Of a DNA stretch of 20,621 bases, positions 6,663-14,613 are shown piece by piece. Position 1 is the stretch's first letter. The number at the start of each line of letters is the position of its first letter. A model generated the notes under the pieces. That model saw only the letters and a list, made by a program, of their open reading frames with translations. It did no database searches and was not told where the DNA came from. The stretch comes from JAKORR01 sp964608495 (GTDB lineage Bacteria; Armatimonadota; Zipacnadia; Zipacnadales; FEN-943), in contig CAZSOQ010000088.1 of assembly GCA_964608495.1 (NCBI GenBank), forward strand, positions 1-20,621, in the 5' to 3' direction. The position numbers and the translations under genes were made by a program.

Positions 6663-8462
6663 TCACCGCTTGCCGTAGGCCGCCTCCAGCCTCTCGGGCA
6701 GGTCGGGGAGCTCCGGCGGGGGCTCGATGGGGTCGCCTACCTCCGGCCGCAGGTCCTCGCCCTCCAGCCGCCAGGATATCTGCCTCTGCCAGCGCGGGTC
6801 GTTCACCGTGTCGCAGTCGGCACGGTAATGGGTGCCTCGGCTCTCGTCGCGCAGGAGCGCGGCTCGTGCTACCGCCTCCGCCACCAGAGCCGTGTTGCCC
6901 AGCTCCCTGCGCTGCCAGGGATGGGCCGCCGCCGCGCGGGGGACCTGCTCGCGAACGGACCGCGCGGTCTCGACCGCCGCCCGCAGGCCCTCGGCCCGGC
7001 GGACGACGCTGGCGTGACGCCATAGGTCCCAGGCCAGACGGGCCGCGAGCTCCTCGACCGAAGGCTGGCCCTCGGCCTGGTCGGGCGGCCCGGCCTGCGG
7101 GTGCCGTGCAAGGTCGCCCACGTCCGCGGCCTCGGCCTGGCGCGCGAGGTCCGCGACCTCAGCCGGCTCGGGGCGCCCGGCCCCGGCTGCCTCCGCCGCG
7201 GACTTGCCGGCGCGATACCCGAAGACCTGGCAGTCGGCGAGGGCGTTGCCGCCCGGGCGATCGGCGCCGTGCTGGCCCCCGGCGTTCTCACCGGCGGCGA
7301 AGAGCCCCGCCACCGGCGAGGCGGCGTGCTCGTCTATCGTGACGCCTCCGTTGAAGTGCTGCACGGCCGGGGCGAACTCGAAGGCCCGGGCCGTGAAGTC
7401 CAGCCCGCGCTCGCGCAGGTGCTCCAGCGGCACGGCCGCGTCGCGCTCCAGCACCTCCGCCGGATTGTGGCTGACGTCCATGTACACGCCCAGGTGCTCG
7501 GAGCCGCGGCCCTCGGCTATCTCGGTGAAGACGCCGATATCCAGCCACATCGAGTGGTTGCGCACGGTGAAGGGGTAGGACACGGCCTTCAGGCGAAGGG
7601 CCTCGTCCAGGTCCACGCCCTGGGGGACGTAGCGCGGCAGGAACTCCTCGCCCGCAGCGTTGGTGACCTTCGGGCTGAGCCGCCAGAAGACCCCCGACAG
7701 AGCGAAGGCGAAGGGGTGGACGATGGAGGGGCCTATCTGGATGAACTCCATGTTGACCAGCGACGCGCCGGCCCGCAGGCCCAGGGCATAGCCGTCGCCG
7801 GTGGCGCAGCCGGGGAAGACGTTGACCGCGAAGGCGCGGCCGGCTCCGCCGGCGGCCAGGACGACCGCCGGGCAGGAGAAGGCCACGGTCGAACCGTCGT
7901 CGGTGCGCCATCCCCAGGCGCCCAGGACGTGCCCGTCGACGACGAGCAGGTCGGCGACGGCGACAGGCGACACGGCCTCGATGCGGCCGGGGCCCGGGCC
8001 GGCGTTGATCCGCCCCAGGCGACCGAGCAGGGCGCCGAGGATGGCCGGGCCGGTCCGCGTGCCCTTACCCGCCGCGCGGGCGAAGCGGGCGCCGTCGCTG
8101 AGCTTCTGTACGTAGCGGCCGTCGGGCGTGCGGTCGAACCGGGCGCCCCATTCGTCCAGCTCGAGGAAGCGGGCCGGGGCCTCTTCGGCGATGAGGCGGG
8201 AGAGCTCGGGCCGGGAGACGAGACAGCCCTTCACCAGGATGTCTATCCAGTGCTCGCGGGGGCTGTCGGCTGGGTCGGCGTGGCCGAGGGCGGCGCCGAA
8301 GGCCATCCAGTCGGAGGCGGCGGTAAAGGTGGCGCCGGTCTGACCGACGACGCCCTTGTCCACGAGGAGGACGTGGGCGCCCTGGTCGGCCGCGGTGACG
8401 GCCGCGCGGAGTCCGGCGCCGCCGGCGCCGATGACCAGAACGTCAGCGGACCTGAGATCCAT
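6663..8462 (-). CDS. FAD-dependent oxidoreductase, fumarate reductase/succinate dehydrogenase flavoprotein family
   Basis: A 599-aa flavoenzyme. ATG 8462 is preferred because the Rossmann strand follows at once: DVLVIGAGGAGLRAA with GxGxxG at 12-17. The start is 17 nt after the stop of the upstream Asp-box gene, so the two form an operon. The succinate dehydrogenase/fumarate reductase/L-aspartate oxidase fold is shown by GDGYALGLRAGA, by HFNGGVTID (the HxNxGG active-site/capping signature), by AGENAGGQHGADRPGGNALA near the second FAD-binding region, and by a C-terminal helical domain with ESRGTHYRADC. Where membrane-bound SdhA has the histidine that attaches FAD covalently, this protein has GQTGATFTAAS, so FAD should be non-covalent. 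No iron-sulfur or cytochrome subunit is adjacent. It may therefore be a soluble fumarate reductase, an aspartate-oxidase-like enzyme or a new specificity. There is no signal peptide. Confidence 0.8.
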   Translation of the reverse strand: MDLRSADVLVIGAGGAGLRAAVTAADQGAHVLLVDKGVVGQTGATFTAASDWMAFGAALGHADPADSPREHWIDILVKGCLVSRPELSRLIAEEAPARFLELDEWGARFDRTPDGRYVQKLSDGARFARAAGKGTRTGPAILGALLGRLGRINAGPGPGRIEAVSPVAVADLLVVDGHVLGAWGWRTDDGSTVAFSCPAVVLAAGGAGRAFAVNVFPGCATGDGYALGLRAGASLVNMEFIQIGPSIVHPFAFALSGVFWRLSPKVTNAAGEEFLPRYVPQGVDLDEALRLKAVSYPFTVRNHSMWLDIGVFTEIAEGRGSEHLGVYMDVSHNPAEVLERDAAVPLEHLRERGLDFTARAFEFAPAVQHFNGGVTIDEHAASPVAGLFAAGENAGGQHGADRPGGNALADCQVFGYRAGKSAAEAAGAGRPEPAEVADLARQAEAADVGDLARHPQAGPPDQAEGQPSVEELAARLAWDLWRHASVVRRAEGLRAAVETARSVREQVPRAAAAHPWQRRELGNTALVAEAVARAALLRDESRGTHYRADCDTVNDPRWQRQISWRLEGEDLRPEVGDPIEPPPELPDLPERLEAAYGKR

Positions 8463-8479
8463 CGTTTCCAGCGCCCCGG

Positions 8480-9607
8480 CTACTTGGGCAGGGATCGCGG
8501 CTGGGGCTTGATCACGCCGGGCGCCAGCTCGAGGAGCTTGGGAGCCGTGGATACGGCGCGCCACAGGCCCGCAGGCGTTGGGGCCTTACCCATGCCGCCG
8601 ACCCAGATCTGCAGACTGGGCCTCGCCCGGGCCGGTCCCGCCGCGAGGCTGACCCGCGACCGCACGGCCAAGCACCACAGCCCCGCCGTCGGTGGGCTCA
8701 GGACGCCCTCCTGCCAGGTCGTCCCGCCGTTCCAGCTCACCGCCGGGGTGTTGCCGAAGCGGCTGACGATGACCTGGGGCTTGCCGCGGGCGTCCTCCAT
8801 CAACCAGAGCGCGTGGATGGTATTCCCGGCGCCCGCCGGCGGCTCGATTTTCTTCGTCGTCGGCGCAGTCCAGTCCGAAGCTATCCTGTCGCTGATGAGG
8901 TAGCCGTCGGTGGTGCCGACATAGAGGCGGCCCGAGGGCGCCGGGAACAGGCAGACCAGGTGTGGTGTGCCGGCCGGCGTGGTCAGGGAATGGAGATGCC
9001 AAGCGCTCCCGTCCCAGGAGAACAGCCTGCCGCCGGAGCCGCAGACGTAGGAGTTGCCGCTGGACCGATACACCACATCGGCGGCTCGCCAGCGTCCGTC
9101 GGCGGGAAGGTCGGCTGGGTCGGGCGAGGCTGTCTCGCTCCACGTGTGGCCGCCGTCGGTGCTCAGAAGCGTCAGGGGCCCGCCCTCGCGGTTGATGCCC
9201 ACGGCCATGCCGTGATCGCCGTCGAAGCTGACCCGGTATAGGTCGCCGCGTTGGGTGGCCGGGAGGGCGAAGTAGGAGCCACCGGCGTCGGACCAGGTGG
9301 CCCCGGCGTCACTGCTGTAGGCGATGTGACCGCTGCCGACGATGACGACCTTGTTCGCGTCGAGCACCTCGACGTCGAACATGGCCACGATCAGCTCCGG
9401 TGGGAGGGTCACCTTCTCCCAGTCAACGCCGCCATTGGTTGTGCGCAGCACGTAGCCCGTCTGGCAGCTCGTACAGCCGGTCTGTCCGTGGAAGTCCAGG
9501 CTGGTGACAAAGCCGTAGGGGCTGGTGACACCGTCGAAGTTGAGGGCCCCCAGGGCTCCGGCGCTCCCCACAACGAGGAGCACGAGGGCTGTCACGATGG
9601 CACGCAT
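8480..9607 (-). CDS. Secreted Asp-box (BNR/YCF48-like) beta-propeller protein
   Basis: A 375-aa exported protein. ATG 9607 has GGAGGTGG about seven bases upstream and starts a signal peptide (MRAIVTALVLLVVGSAGALGA); in-frame codons further upstream lack both. At least four Asp-box turns of the form S/T-x-D/N-x-G-x-T-W are seen: TTNGGVDW (56-63), SSDAGATW (98-105), STDGGHTW (149-156) and SWNGGTTW (291-298). A six- or seven-bladed propeller as in YCF48/HCF136 or sialidase-like proteins is expected. Cysteines at 45 and 48 (CTSC) and two or three later ones may form disulfides. Sialidase catalytic residues are not apparent, so this is probably a binding or assembly scaffold rather than a glycosidase. 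It is the first gene of a probable two-gene operon with the flavoprotein. The function is unknown. Confidence 0.8.
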   Translation of the reverse strand: MRAIVTALVLLVVGSAGALGALNFDGVTSPYGFVTSLDFHGQTGCTSCQTGYVLRTTNGGVDWEKVTLPPELIVAMFDVEVLDANKVVIVGSGHIAYSSDAGATWSDAGGSYFALPATQRGDLYRVSFDGDHGMAVGINREGGPLTLLSTDGGHTWSETASPDPADLPADGRWRAADVVYRSSGNSYVCGSGGRLFSWDGSAWHLHSLTTPAGTPHLVCLFPAPSGRLYVGTTDGYLISDRIASDWTAPTTKKIEPPAGAGNTIHALWLMEDARGKPQVIVSRFGNTPAVSWNGGTTWQEGVLSPPTAGLWCLAVRSRVSLAAGPARARPSLQIWVGGMGKAPTPAGLWRAVSTAPKLLELAPGVIKPQPRSLPK

Positions 9608-9766
9608 GGAAACCACCTCCGCTTCCGTTTGCCCACTTCGGCGGAGCAGGACGCCTACCTTCCGGTTGCCTGCCGGTGCGCGGCGCTGGTTTCCAGAGCG
9701 GACCTCAGCCAGCCGAGCCGGTGACCTGGGGGCCCCAGGCAGCATGGATTGCCGTGCTCGAAGCCT

Positions 9767-10750
9767 CTACTCGGGCGACTCCTTCTCGACCTTCGGGGCC
9801 TGCGGGCCGGCGGCCCAGCCGGCCGTGTAGGCCCTGCCCTCGCAGCCGAAGATCGGCAGGTAGCGCTCGATCTCACGCTTGATGTAGTCCATGGCCGGGC
9901 CACAGATCCTGCGGAAGTCCTTCTCCTTGGGGTTGGCGGCGATCTGGTCGGCCATGCCGCGAATGAAGGCCTGGCTCAGGGCCGTGGCGACGTTGACCTT
10001 GCACACGCCCATCTGGCAGGCGCGGGTAACGTCCTCCATGGCGATGCCAGAGGAGCCGTGAAGCACGAAGGGCATGTTGACGGCGTCCATCAGGGCCTGA
10101 AGCCGCTCGAACTGCAGGTGAGCGCCCTTGGCGGGCATGCCGTGGATGGCGCCGATCGAGACGGCCAGGCTGTCGCAGCCCGTCTGATCGTGGAAGGCCC
10201 TGGCGTCCTCGGGCGCGGTGAAGTAGGTGTCCAGCTTGGCGCGCTGCTCGTCGGACATCAGCTCGAGCACGTCGTCCACCTCGCCCTTGACGAGGGGCTC
10301 GAGCTGCTCGGTGGTGAGGAACTCCTCGATCTTCGGGATGATGCCCAGCTCGCATTCGACCTGCAGGCCCACGGCGTGAACCATGCGGCCGATCTCGGCG
10401 CTGACGCGGACGTTCTCCTCGAAGGGGTCCTTGGAGCCGTCGTACATGAGGGAGGTGAAGCCGGCGCGCAGGCACTGGACGTTCTGCTCGTAGCTGGTGC
10501 CGTGGTCGAGGTGAAGGGCGACGGGGATCTTGGTCCTGCCGGCGGCGGCGATGACGATGGCGGAGGCTTCTTCGAGGCCGGCGTAGGAGATGGCGCCCTG
10601 GCTGACCTGGAGGATTACCGGGGATTCGTGCTCTTCGCAGGCGTCAATGACGGCTTTGACGCTTTCGAGGTTGTTGGCGTTGAAGGCGCCGACGGCATAG
10701 CCGCCCTCGAGGGCAGGCAAAAGGATCTCGTAATTCGTCGCCAGGGGCAT
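9767..10750 (-). CDS. fba: Class II (zinc) ketose-bisphosphate aldolase, fructose-bisphosphate aldolase-like
   Basis: A 327-aa cytosolic TIM-barrel enzyme cleaving a ketose 1,6-bisphosphate to dihydroxyacetone phosphate and an aldehyde phosphate. D82 (catalytic) and H83 (zinc) lie in LDHG; the second and third zinc histidines are H203 (AIHGM) and H231 (VLHGSSG); NVAT is near 254. The loop after VECELG (131-136) is about 25 residues longer than in standard FbaA. It contains LTTEQLEPLVKGEVDDVLEL before the usual 'Y-T-x-P-E-x-A' helix, so family assignment is firm but substrate is not (fructose-, tagatose- or another bisphosphate). ATG 10750 has AAGGAG nine bases upstream. The fructokinase-like gene lies 146 nt upstream on the same strand, which fits hexose catabolism. 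The 158-nt stretch after the stop holds only a weak GC hairpin (9725-9739). Confidence 0.9.
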   Translation of the reverse strand: MPLATNYEILLPALEGGYAVGAFNANNLESVKAVIDACEEHESPVILQVSQGAISYAGLEEASAIVIAAAGRTKIPVALHLDHGTSYEQNVQCLRAGFTSLMYDGSKDPFEENVRVSAEIGRMVHAVGLQVECELGIIPKIEEFLTTEQLEPLVKGEVDDVLELMSDEQRAKLDTYFTAPEDARAFHDQTGCDSLAVSIGAIHGMPAKGAHLQFERLQALMDAVNMPFVLHGSSGIAMEDVTRACQMGVCKVNVATALSQAFIRGMADQIAANPKEKDFRRICGPAMDYIKREIERYLPIFGCEGRAYTAGWAAGPQAPKVEKESPE

Positions 10751-10896
10751 GAAAGCACTCTCCTTGTCCTAAGGGTCTTTACTGGTGTGGCCGCCGTTCT
10801 CACCGTGGTACAGTGGGAGCGTGTCCGCCACGGAATCCTGGGGCGCGAGGGCTCCGGCCGAGGCCGCGACAGTGACTGTTCCCTGCACCGCCCGGG

Positions 10897-11910
10897 TCAC
10901 TCGTCCACGGTCTCCGACGCCTCGCCGGCACCACCGCTGATGCGGTCGCGCAGCAGTTCCTCGACTTCCTCGCGCGGCGGCAGCGAAGGAATAGCCCCTT
11001 TTGCTGTCGCTGTCAAGGCGCCGGCTGCATTCGCGAAGGTGAAGATCTCCGCCAGCGCCTCGTCGTCCAGGTCGCCCGGCTCGAGGTCCTCGTGCATGAG
11101 CTCGAGGAGCTTGACGAGCGTGGCGGCCACGAAGGCGTCGCCGCAGCCGGTGGTCTCCTCGACGGGCACCGGGATCCCCGCCAGCCGGCCCTGCGCGCGG
11201 CCGTTGTCGAAGTAGCAGCCCTGGGCGCCCAGGGTGACGGCCACCAGCTCGGGGCCCTTCGCCAGGATCTCGGCCGCGCCTCGGGGCAGGTCGTCGGTGC
11301 CCGTGATGAACTCCAGCTCCACCTCCGAGATCTTGATGACGTCGCACAGCTCGATGGCGGCGGTGATCTCGGCCCGGGCCGTGGCCTCGTCGGGCCACAG
11401 GGGCAGGCGGAGATTGGGGTCGTAGCTGATCAGGGCCCCCGAATCCGAGGCCACGTCCAGGGCCCGCAGCGTGGTCGAACGCACGGGCTCGTTGATGAGC
11501 GTGATGGAGCCGAAGTGGAAGATCTCGGCGGAGGCAAGGTACTCCTCGTCGAGCTCCTCGGGCGCGAGGGTCATGTCGGCCGAGCGCTCGACGTAGAAGG
11601 TGAAGTCCGGGCTGCCATCCTCGAGCACGGTGACGAAGGCGAGCTGGGTGCGGTGGTGGGGATCGAGGATGAAGCCGGAGAGGTCCACCTCGGCGTCATA
11701 GAGGGTCTCGCGGAGGAAGCGGCCGCAGAAGTCGTCGCCGACCTTGCCGATGAACCCGGCGCTGGTGCCGAGGATGGCGACGCCCGCGGCGACGTTGGCG
11801 GGAGCGCCGCCGGCGGCCTTCTCGAAGCCGGGGGCGTGCTCCAGGCTCACGCCCTTGCGCAGACTGACCATGTCAATCAAGGCTTCACCGAGGCAGATCA
11901 CCGAAGGCAT
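10897..11910 (-). CDS. PfkB-family sugar kinase, probable fructokinase
   Basis: A 337-aa ribokinase-fold kinase that transfers phosphate from ATP to a sugar hydroxyl. ATG 11910 has AAGGAGG seven bases upstream and starts the first beta strand (VICLGEALIDMV). Family motifs are GGAPANVA at 34-41, DPNLR-LW at 164-172, KISEVELEFITG at 193-204, and the anion-hole motif TTGCGDAF (253-260) with catalytic D258. The usual GAGDAF is changed to GCGDAF, a small substitution that need not abolish activity. The GEALID start and DPNLRLPLWP are the fructokinase (ScrK) pattern rather than ribokinase or adenosine kinase. With the class II aldolase downstream it probably feeds fructose into glycolysis as fructose 6-phosphate. 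Acidic C-terminal tail. Confidence 0.88.
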   Translation of the reverse strand: MPSVICLGEALIDMVSLRKGVSLEHAPGFEKAAGGAPANVAAGVAILGTSAGFIGKVGDDFCGRFLRETLYDAEVDLSGFILDPHHRTQLAFVTVLEDGSPDFTFYVERSADMTLAPEELDEEYLASAEIFHFGSITLINEPVRSTTLRALDVASDSGALISYDPNLRLPLWPDEATARAEITAAIELCDVIKISEVELEFITGTDDLPRGAAEILAKGPELVAVTLGAQGCYFDNGRAQGRLAGIPVPVEETTGCGDAFVAATLVKLLELMHEDLEPGDLDDEALAEIFTFANAAGALTATAKGAIPSLPPREEVEELLRDRISGGAGEASETVDE

Positions 11911-12022
11911 GCTTATCCCTCCTTCGCGAGATGCCCCCGGCGCGCTGGACGGATCGCACGCTCTGGCGGCCCACGGCCCCCCACCGGACGGACCAGCGGA
12001 GCTACGCAGGCACAGGCACGGG

Positions 12023-12583
12023 TCACTTGCCGTCGTAGCGTAGGCAGCGCAGCCGCCCAAGCTGCGCGAAGTCCGGGTCGCTGGTGATGATGCCGGTGAC
12101 CCCTAGCCTATTCATGACAGCGACGTGGAAGGCATCCGCCGGCTCAAGGGAACACGATGGGGAAGTGACCAGGGCGATCGCGGCCGACACGTCGCTCGGG
12201 AGCACGTCCGTGACGTTCACCCACTGTGCGGTGGTGAGATCGCGCGTGACTGCCTGCAGCTCAGCCGCGCAACATCGGAAGCTGTGCTTCCTATCTGCCT
12301 TGCGCAGCTTCCGCCAAGCTCCCGGCCCGTTGTGGCTATCCCACAACAGGCGCGCCATGGCCCACCAGACCTCGTCGATGACCCGCGGGAAGACATAGAG
12401 GGTGACCTGCCTGCCGCGAGCCGCCCGAACGAGGCCCGCGAAGAGGACCGCCGCTTGGTGGTGGTGGTGCTCGCTCGGGACCCTTACGGCTAAGATGAAG
12501 CTCGCGTCCAGAAGGACGCGATCGGGCACATCCAACGTAGTGGCACCAACGGTGACCCTAGTCCCCACCGCCCGCTCCCTCAT
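12023..12583 (-). CDS. PIN-domain ribonuclease, VapC-like, third gene of a three-gene operon
   Basis: A 186-aa (or 181-aa) protein with a PIN nuclease fold, which cleaves RNA with bound magnesium or manganese. The four acidic positions are visible: D26 (LLDASFILAV), E71 (FPRVIDEVWW), D150 (EPADAFHVAVMNRLG) and D169 (IITSDPDF). ATG 12583 overlaps the upstream gene by 26 bases. GTG 12568 has a better ribosome site (AGGGAG six bases upstream) and would overlap by 11 bases. Either way translation is coupled to the upstream gene. VapC toxins are normally about 130-140 aa and preceded by a small DNA-binding antitoxin. Here there are extra residues between E71 and D150 and no recognisable VapB. It may be the effector of a toxin-antitoxin-like or defence-like system. 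Confidence 0.85.
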   Translation of the reverse strand: MRERAVGTRVTVGATTLDVPDRVLLDASFILAVRVPSEHHHHQAAVLFAGLVRAARGRQVTLYVFPRVIDEVWWAMARLLWDSHNGPGAWRKLRKADRKHSFRCCAAELQAVTRDLTTAQWVNVTDVLPSDVSAAIALVTSPSCSLEPADAFHVAVMNRLGVTGIITSDPDFAQLGRLRCLRYDGK

Positions 12584-12983
12584 CTTCAAGGTAGGTATCG
12601 GCGTCGAACGTGAAGGATACGGCCGTGCCGCCCACGAACCCCTCAACCCAGTTTCTGGTGTCCTCCGGAAGGGAGGCGATGGCCTCGACATACTGCAGTT
12701 CGAGCGCCAGGGCGGGTACGTCCCCAGCCAGGGCTGCGAGGGCGGCCCTAAGCAACTCCGAACTCCACATTCGCCAGGCTGCCGCCACGGGGCCCACGGC
12801 GTTTGGGTCGTCGCTTAGCGAGCGCAGCAGGGAGGCCGACCAGCCGGCCGAAGTGGCCGGCTGGTCGGCCGCGCAAAGGGACGCCGTCCCGAGCGCCTCC
12901 GGCTCCTCGCTTGGCAGCCAACGAGCCAGTTCCGATGGGTCAAATCGGGCTGGCGGCATTAACGACGTGGTGTCGTGGGTCAC
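12558..12983 (-). CDS. Uncharacterised acidic protein, middle gene of PIN operon
   Basis: A 141-aa protein of no family I recognise. GTG 12983 shares the four bases GTGA with the stop of the preceding gene, a classic coupling overlap, so it is almost certainly translated. It is acidic and alanine-rich with apparent alpha-helices at about 55-70 and 73-105, no signal peptide and no membrane segment. No helix-turn-helix, ribbon-helix-helix or AbrB pattern is seen, so it is not an obvious DNA-binding antitoxin. Its C-terminus (YLEDEGAGGGD) is encoded in the overlap with the PIN gene. By position it could be a partner or inhibitor of the PIN protein. This is inference only. Confidence 0.75.
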   Translation of the reverse strand: MTHDTTSLMPPARFDPSELARWLPSEEPEALGTASLCAADQPATSAGWSASLLRSLSDDPNAVGPVAAAWRMWSSELLRAALAALAGDVPALALELQYVEAIASLPEDTRNWVEGFVGGTAVSFTFDADTYLEDEGAGGGD

Positions 12984-13636
12984 GGCTCACACCATCCCGT
13001 AGTGCTCTCGAAGATCTCCTGCGAAAGGCGCCTGCTCTCGGCCCACTTGCCTATCCCCTGCTGTATCTGCTCCGGAGCCCGCTCTCCCTGTAAGTCCAAG
13101 TTGAAGTTGAAATGGTACAGGAGGCCCTCGGCCTTCGCCCCATCCGCGTCCCGCCTTATCGGCTGGATGTCAAGCCTCAGGCGGAGGCCGAGAGCATCCC
13201 TGGACAGGTGAGCTCCGAAACGGGCGTCCGCTTCCGCGAAGTGACTGTACAGCTCAGAGGCTTCTGGCACGAACATGCGCCGGATGCTCGAACAGAACAG
13301 CGCTTGGTCCTCCGTAGTGGCCAACCAGTCGAAGTTGATGCCGAAGGCGCGATATGGGGTGTGAGGTAGGAGGGCGACGATCCTGCCGACCGTGTCTTGT
13401 ACGATCTGCTGAGCGTCGTCAGTTGGGGTCCTTGGGGCGAACTGCAGGCGCTCGGGGACCACAAGTAGCTCGAAGTCGGCCGTGGTCGCCCTGGCGGCGA
13501 CAGGCGACAAGAACGACTCACCGGGCCGAGCCCCTTCCGCGAGAATACCGTTCCTGACCGACCACAGCTCGCTGAAGACCGACGGGTCTAGGTTCTGGGC
13601 CACGATGACCACGTTGCCGCTCTCGATGCTGCGCAC
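12980..13636 (-). CDS. Uncharacterised protein, first gene of PIN operon
   Basis: A 218-aa protein of unknown function. GTG 13636 is chosen because AAGGAGG lies ten bases upstream and the first strand (SIESGNVVIVAQNL) starts right after it. It looks like a compact alpha/beta cytosolic protein: beta stretches NVVIVAQNL (8-16), FELLVVPERLQFAP (55-68), RAFGINFDWLA (96-106) and LRLRLDIQPI (151-160), then YHFNFNLDL (174-182) and a C-terminal helix (about 188-210). The alternating strands and HFNFN pattern look like a real, conserved fold. I cannot name it. There is no catalytic signature, membrane segment or DNA-binding motif. The GTGA overlap with the next gene makes it part of a three-gene unit ending in the PIN nuclease. 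Confidence 0.78.
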   Translation of the reverse strand: MRSIESGNVVIVAQNLDPSVFSELWSVRNGILAEGARPGESFLSPVAARATTADFELLVVPERLQFAPRTPTDDAQQIVQDTVGRIVALLPHTPYRAFGINFDWLATTEDQALFCSSIRRMFVPEASELYSHFAEADARFGAHLSRDALGLRLRLDIQPIRRDADGAKAEGLLYHFNFNLDLQGERAPEQIQQGIGKWAESRRLSQEIFESTTGWCEP

Positions 13637-13798
13637 CGGCGACCTGCCTCCTTGCCTTGTCCTTGCTGAGCTCCCCGCACCGGGCTCGACAGACGCCACC
13701 CTAGCTGCCGGGGCCCCGGGGCCCCTTCACTCTCCCGACGTGTGTTCCTCTCGGCCGTCTGTTCTCGCCCTCTATGACAGACCAGCGCGCCGTAGGTT

Positions 13799-13814
13799 GT
13801 CCGCTTTGGCGGAC
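13799..13814. repeat. Short inverted repeat downstream of the pfkB remnant
   Basis: GTCCGC-TTTG-GCGGAC is a perfect 6-bp stem with a four-base loop. It lies 28 bases beyond the 3' side of the pfkB remnant and 163 bases upstream of the PIN operon start. It could be the old terminator of the decayed gene or an operator. No T-run follows. Confidence 0.35.
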
Positions 13815-13841
13815 TCGACACAGCTCGACGCCGGCCAACGT

Positions 13842-13993
13842 CGGTGCCGGGGCCGGGGAGTACGGCGCGAGCACCGCCATCGCCCGCAAGGTCTCGTAGC
13901 GGTCGTGAAGGTGCACGACGGTGAGCCTATTCAACGGTTCGACCCGGGAAACCTGCCCGCCCACCGACGCCGCGCGTGCCCCCGGTCACCGCG
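13842..13993 (-). pseudogene. Decayed copy of the PfkB-kinase 3' end
   Basis: The conceptual translation on the minus strand of 13952-13842 reads EPLNRLTVVHLHDRYETLRA and then MAVLAPYSP. It matches the extreme C-terminus of the intact kinase at 14716 (QALKGLTVAKLYERYESLRA then MTTFAPCPLP). The DNA match includes the 11-base identity CATCGCCCGCA and continues, through a small deletion and frame change, up to the MazF stop (GACCGGGGGCACG against GGCCGTGGGCACG). Only the last 45 or so codons are left, with no start, no ATP site and no matching stop. This is the only recognisable content of the gene-free stretch 13637-13996, besides the inverted repeat at 13799-13814 and the Shine-Dalgarno of the 218-aa gene. 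Confidence 0.7.
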
Positions 13994-13996
13994 TCC

Positions 13997-14338
13997 TTAC
14001 AGGTCCAGCAAGATCCTGAGCCGGTCCTCGACAGCCTCCATCGTCTTCCGGGTTACCCGCCCCCAGGCATTGGCCAGCCGCTGCCTGCTCAACGACCTCA
14101 GGTCCTTGCACTTGATGAAGCTTGTCTGCTGGACGCCGCCCTCGGGCGGCTCGATGCGGACATGGGACGGTACCCGCCTGTCCCGGGTCGTCAGCGGCAG
14201 GACCACCACCCGGGCGGCCGGGCCCGCATTGAACTCGTCCACCGACACCACCAGCGCCGGCCGCACCCCTGACTGCTCATGACCGCGAGTCGGGTTCAGG
14301 TCCACTACCCAAACCTCGCCACGGGCCGGGTCGGCCAT
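13997..14338 (-). CDS. mazF: MazF/PemK-family endoribonuclease toxin
   Basis: A 113-aa mRNA interferase of the CcdB/MazF SH3-like fold. It shows the usual order: GEVWVVDLNPTRGHEQSG (7-24), RPALVVS (26-32), VVVLPLTTRD (44-53), the substrate-facing strand SHVRIEPPEGG, then QTSFIKCKDLRSLSRQRLA (71-89) with the conserved basic/polar residues, and a C-terminal helix. ATG 14338 has AAGGAG six bases upstream, sitting inside the antitoxin's last codons; the antitoxin stop is only 3 bases away. It forms a complete type II toxin-antitoxin pair with the 80-aa gene upstream. The stop codon directly abuts the decayed pfkB 3' copy. Confidence 0.93.
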   Translation of the reverse strand: MADPARGEVWVVDLNPTRGHEQSGVRPALVVSVDEFNAGPAARVVVLPLTTRDRRVPSHVRIEPPEGGVQQTSFIKCKDLRSLSRQRLANAWGRVTRKTMEAVEDRLRILLDL

Positions 14339-14341
14339 CGC

Positions 14342-14584
14342 TCACTCCTTCTCCTGCCCGTCAGCCGCCGTGGGGTCCCACTCGCGGCGCTCCTCCAGCT
14401 CCTCCTCCCACTCCTCCGGCCGTTCCCGGAGAGCCCCGAAAGCCCGGTTGGTGGCCTGCAGGAACCTCTGCCGCCGGTAGGCCTCCAGGGCCAGCTCCAG
14501 GACCCTGTGCATGGGCTGGCCGCTCTCGCGGGCCAGCTCACGCAGCAGGTCACGTGCCCTCTCCGACAGCTTCGCAGTAGGCAT
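14342..14584 (-). CDS. Ribbon-helix-helix-type antitoxin partner of MazF
   Basis: An 80-aa antitoxin. ATG 14584 is supported by GAGGAA about nine bases upstream and by the N-terminal strand TAKLSERARDLLRELARESG, followed by the helix MHRVLELALEAYRRQRFL. Together they give a MetJ/Arc/CopG-like DNA-binding start. The rest (about 45-80) is strongly acidic (EEWEEELEERREWD) and likely disordered until bound to MazF, as in known MazF antitoxins. The same frame remains open upstream but lacks start signals. It is 3 bases from mazF. It is expected to repress its own promoter through the palindrome at 14614-14641. Confidence 0.85.
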   Translation of the reverse strand: MPTAKLSERARDLLRELARESGQPMHRVLELALEAYRRQRFLQATNRAFGALRERPEEWEEELEERREWDPTAADGQEKE

Positions 14585-14613
14585 CGCCAGCACTTCCTCG
14601 GCAAGGAGTCTCG

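Noticed and set aside
12457..12470. His4 run in the PIN protein as a metal site
   Set aside because: It lies next to the first PIN helix where a D/E-x-x-H-H pattern is common in the family. It is not a separate feature.
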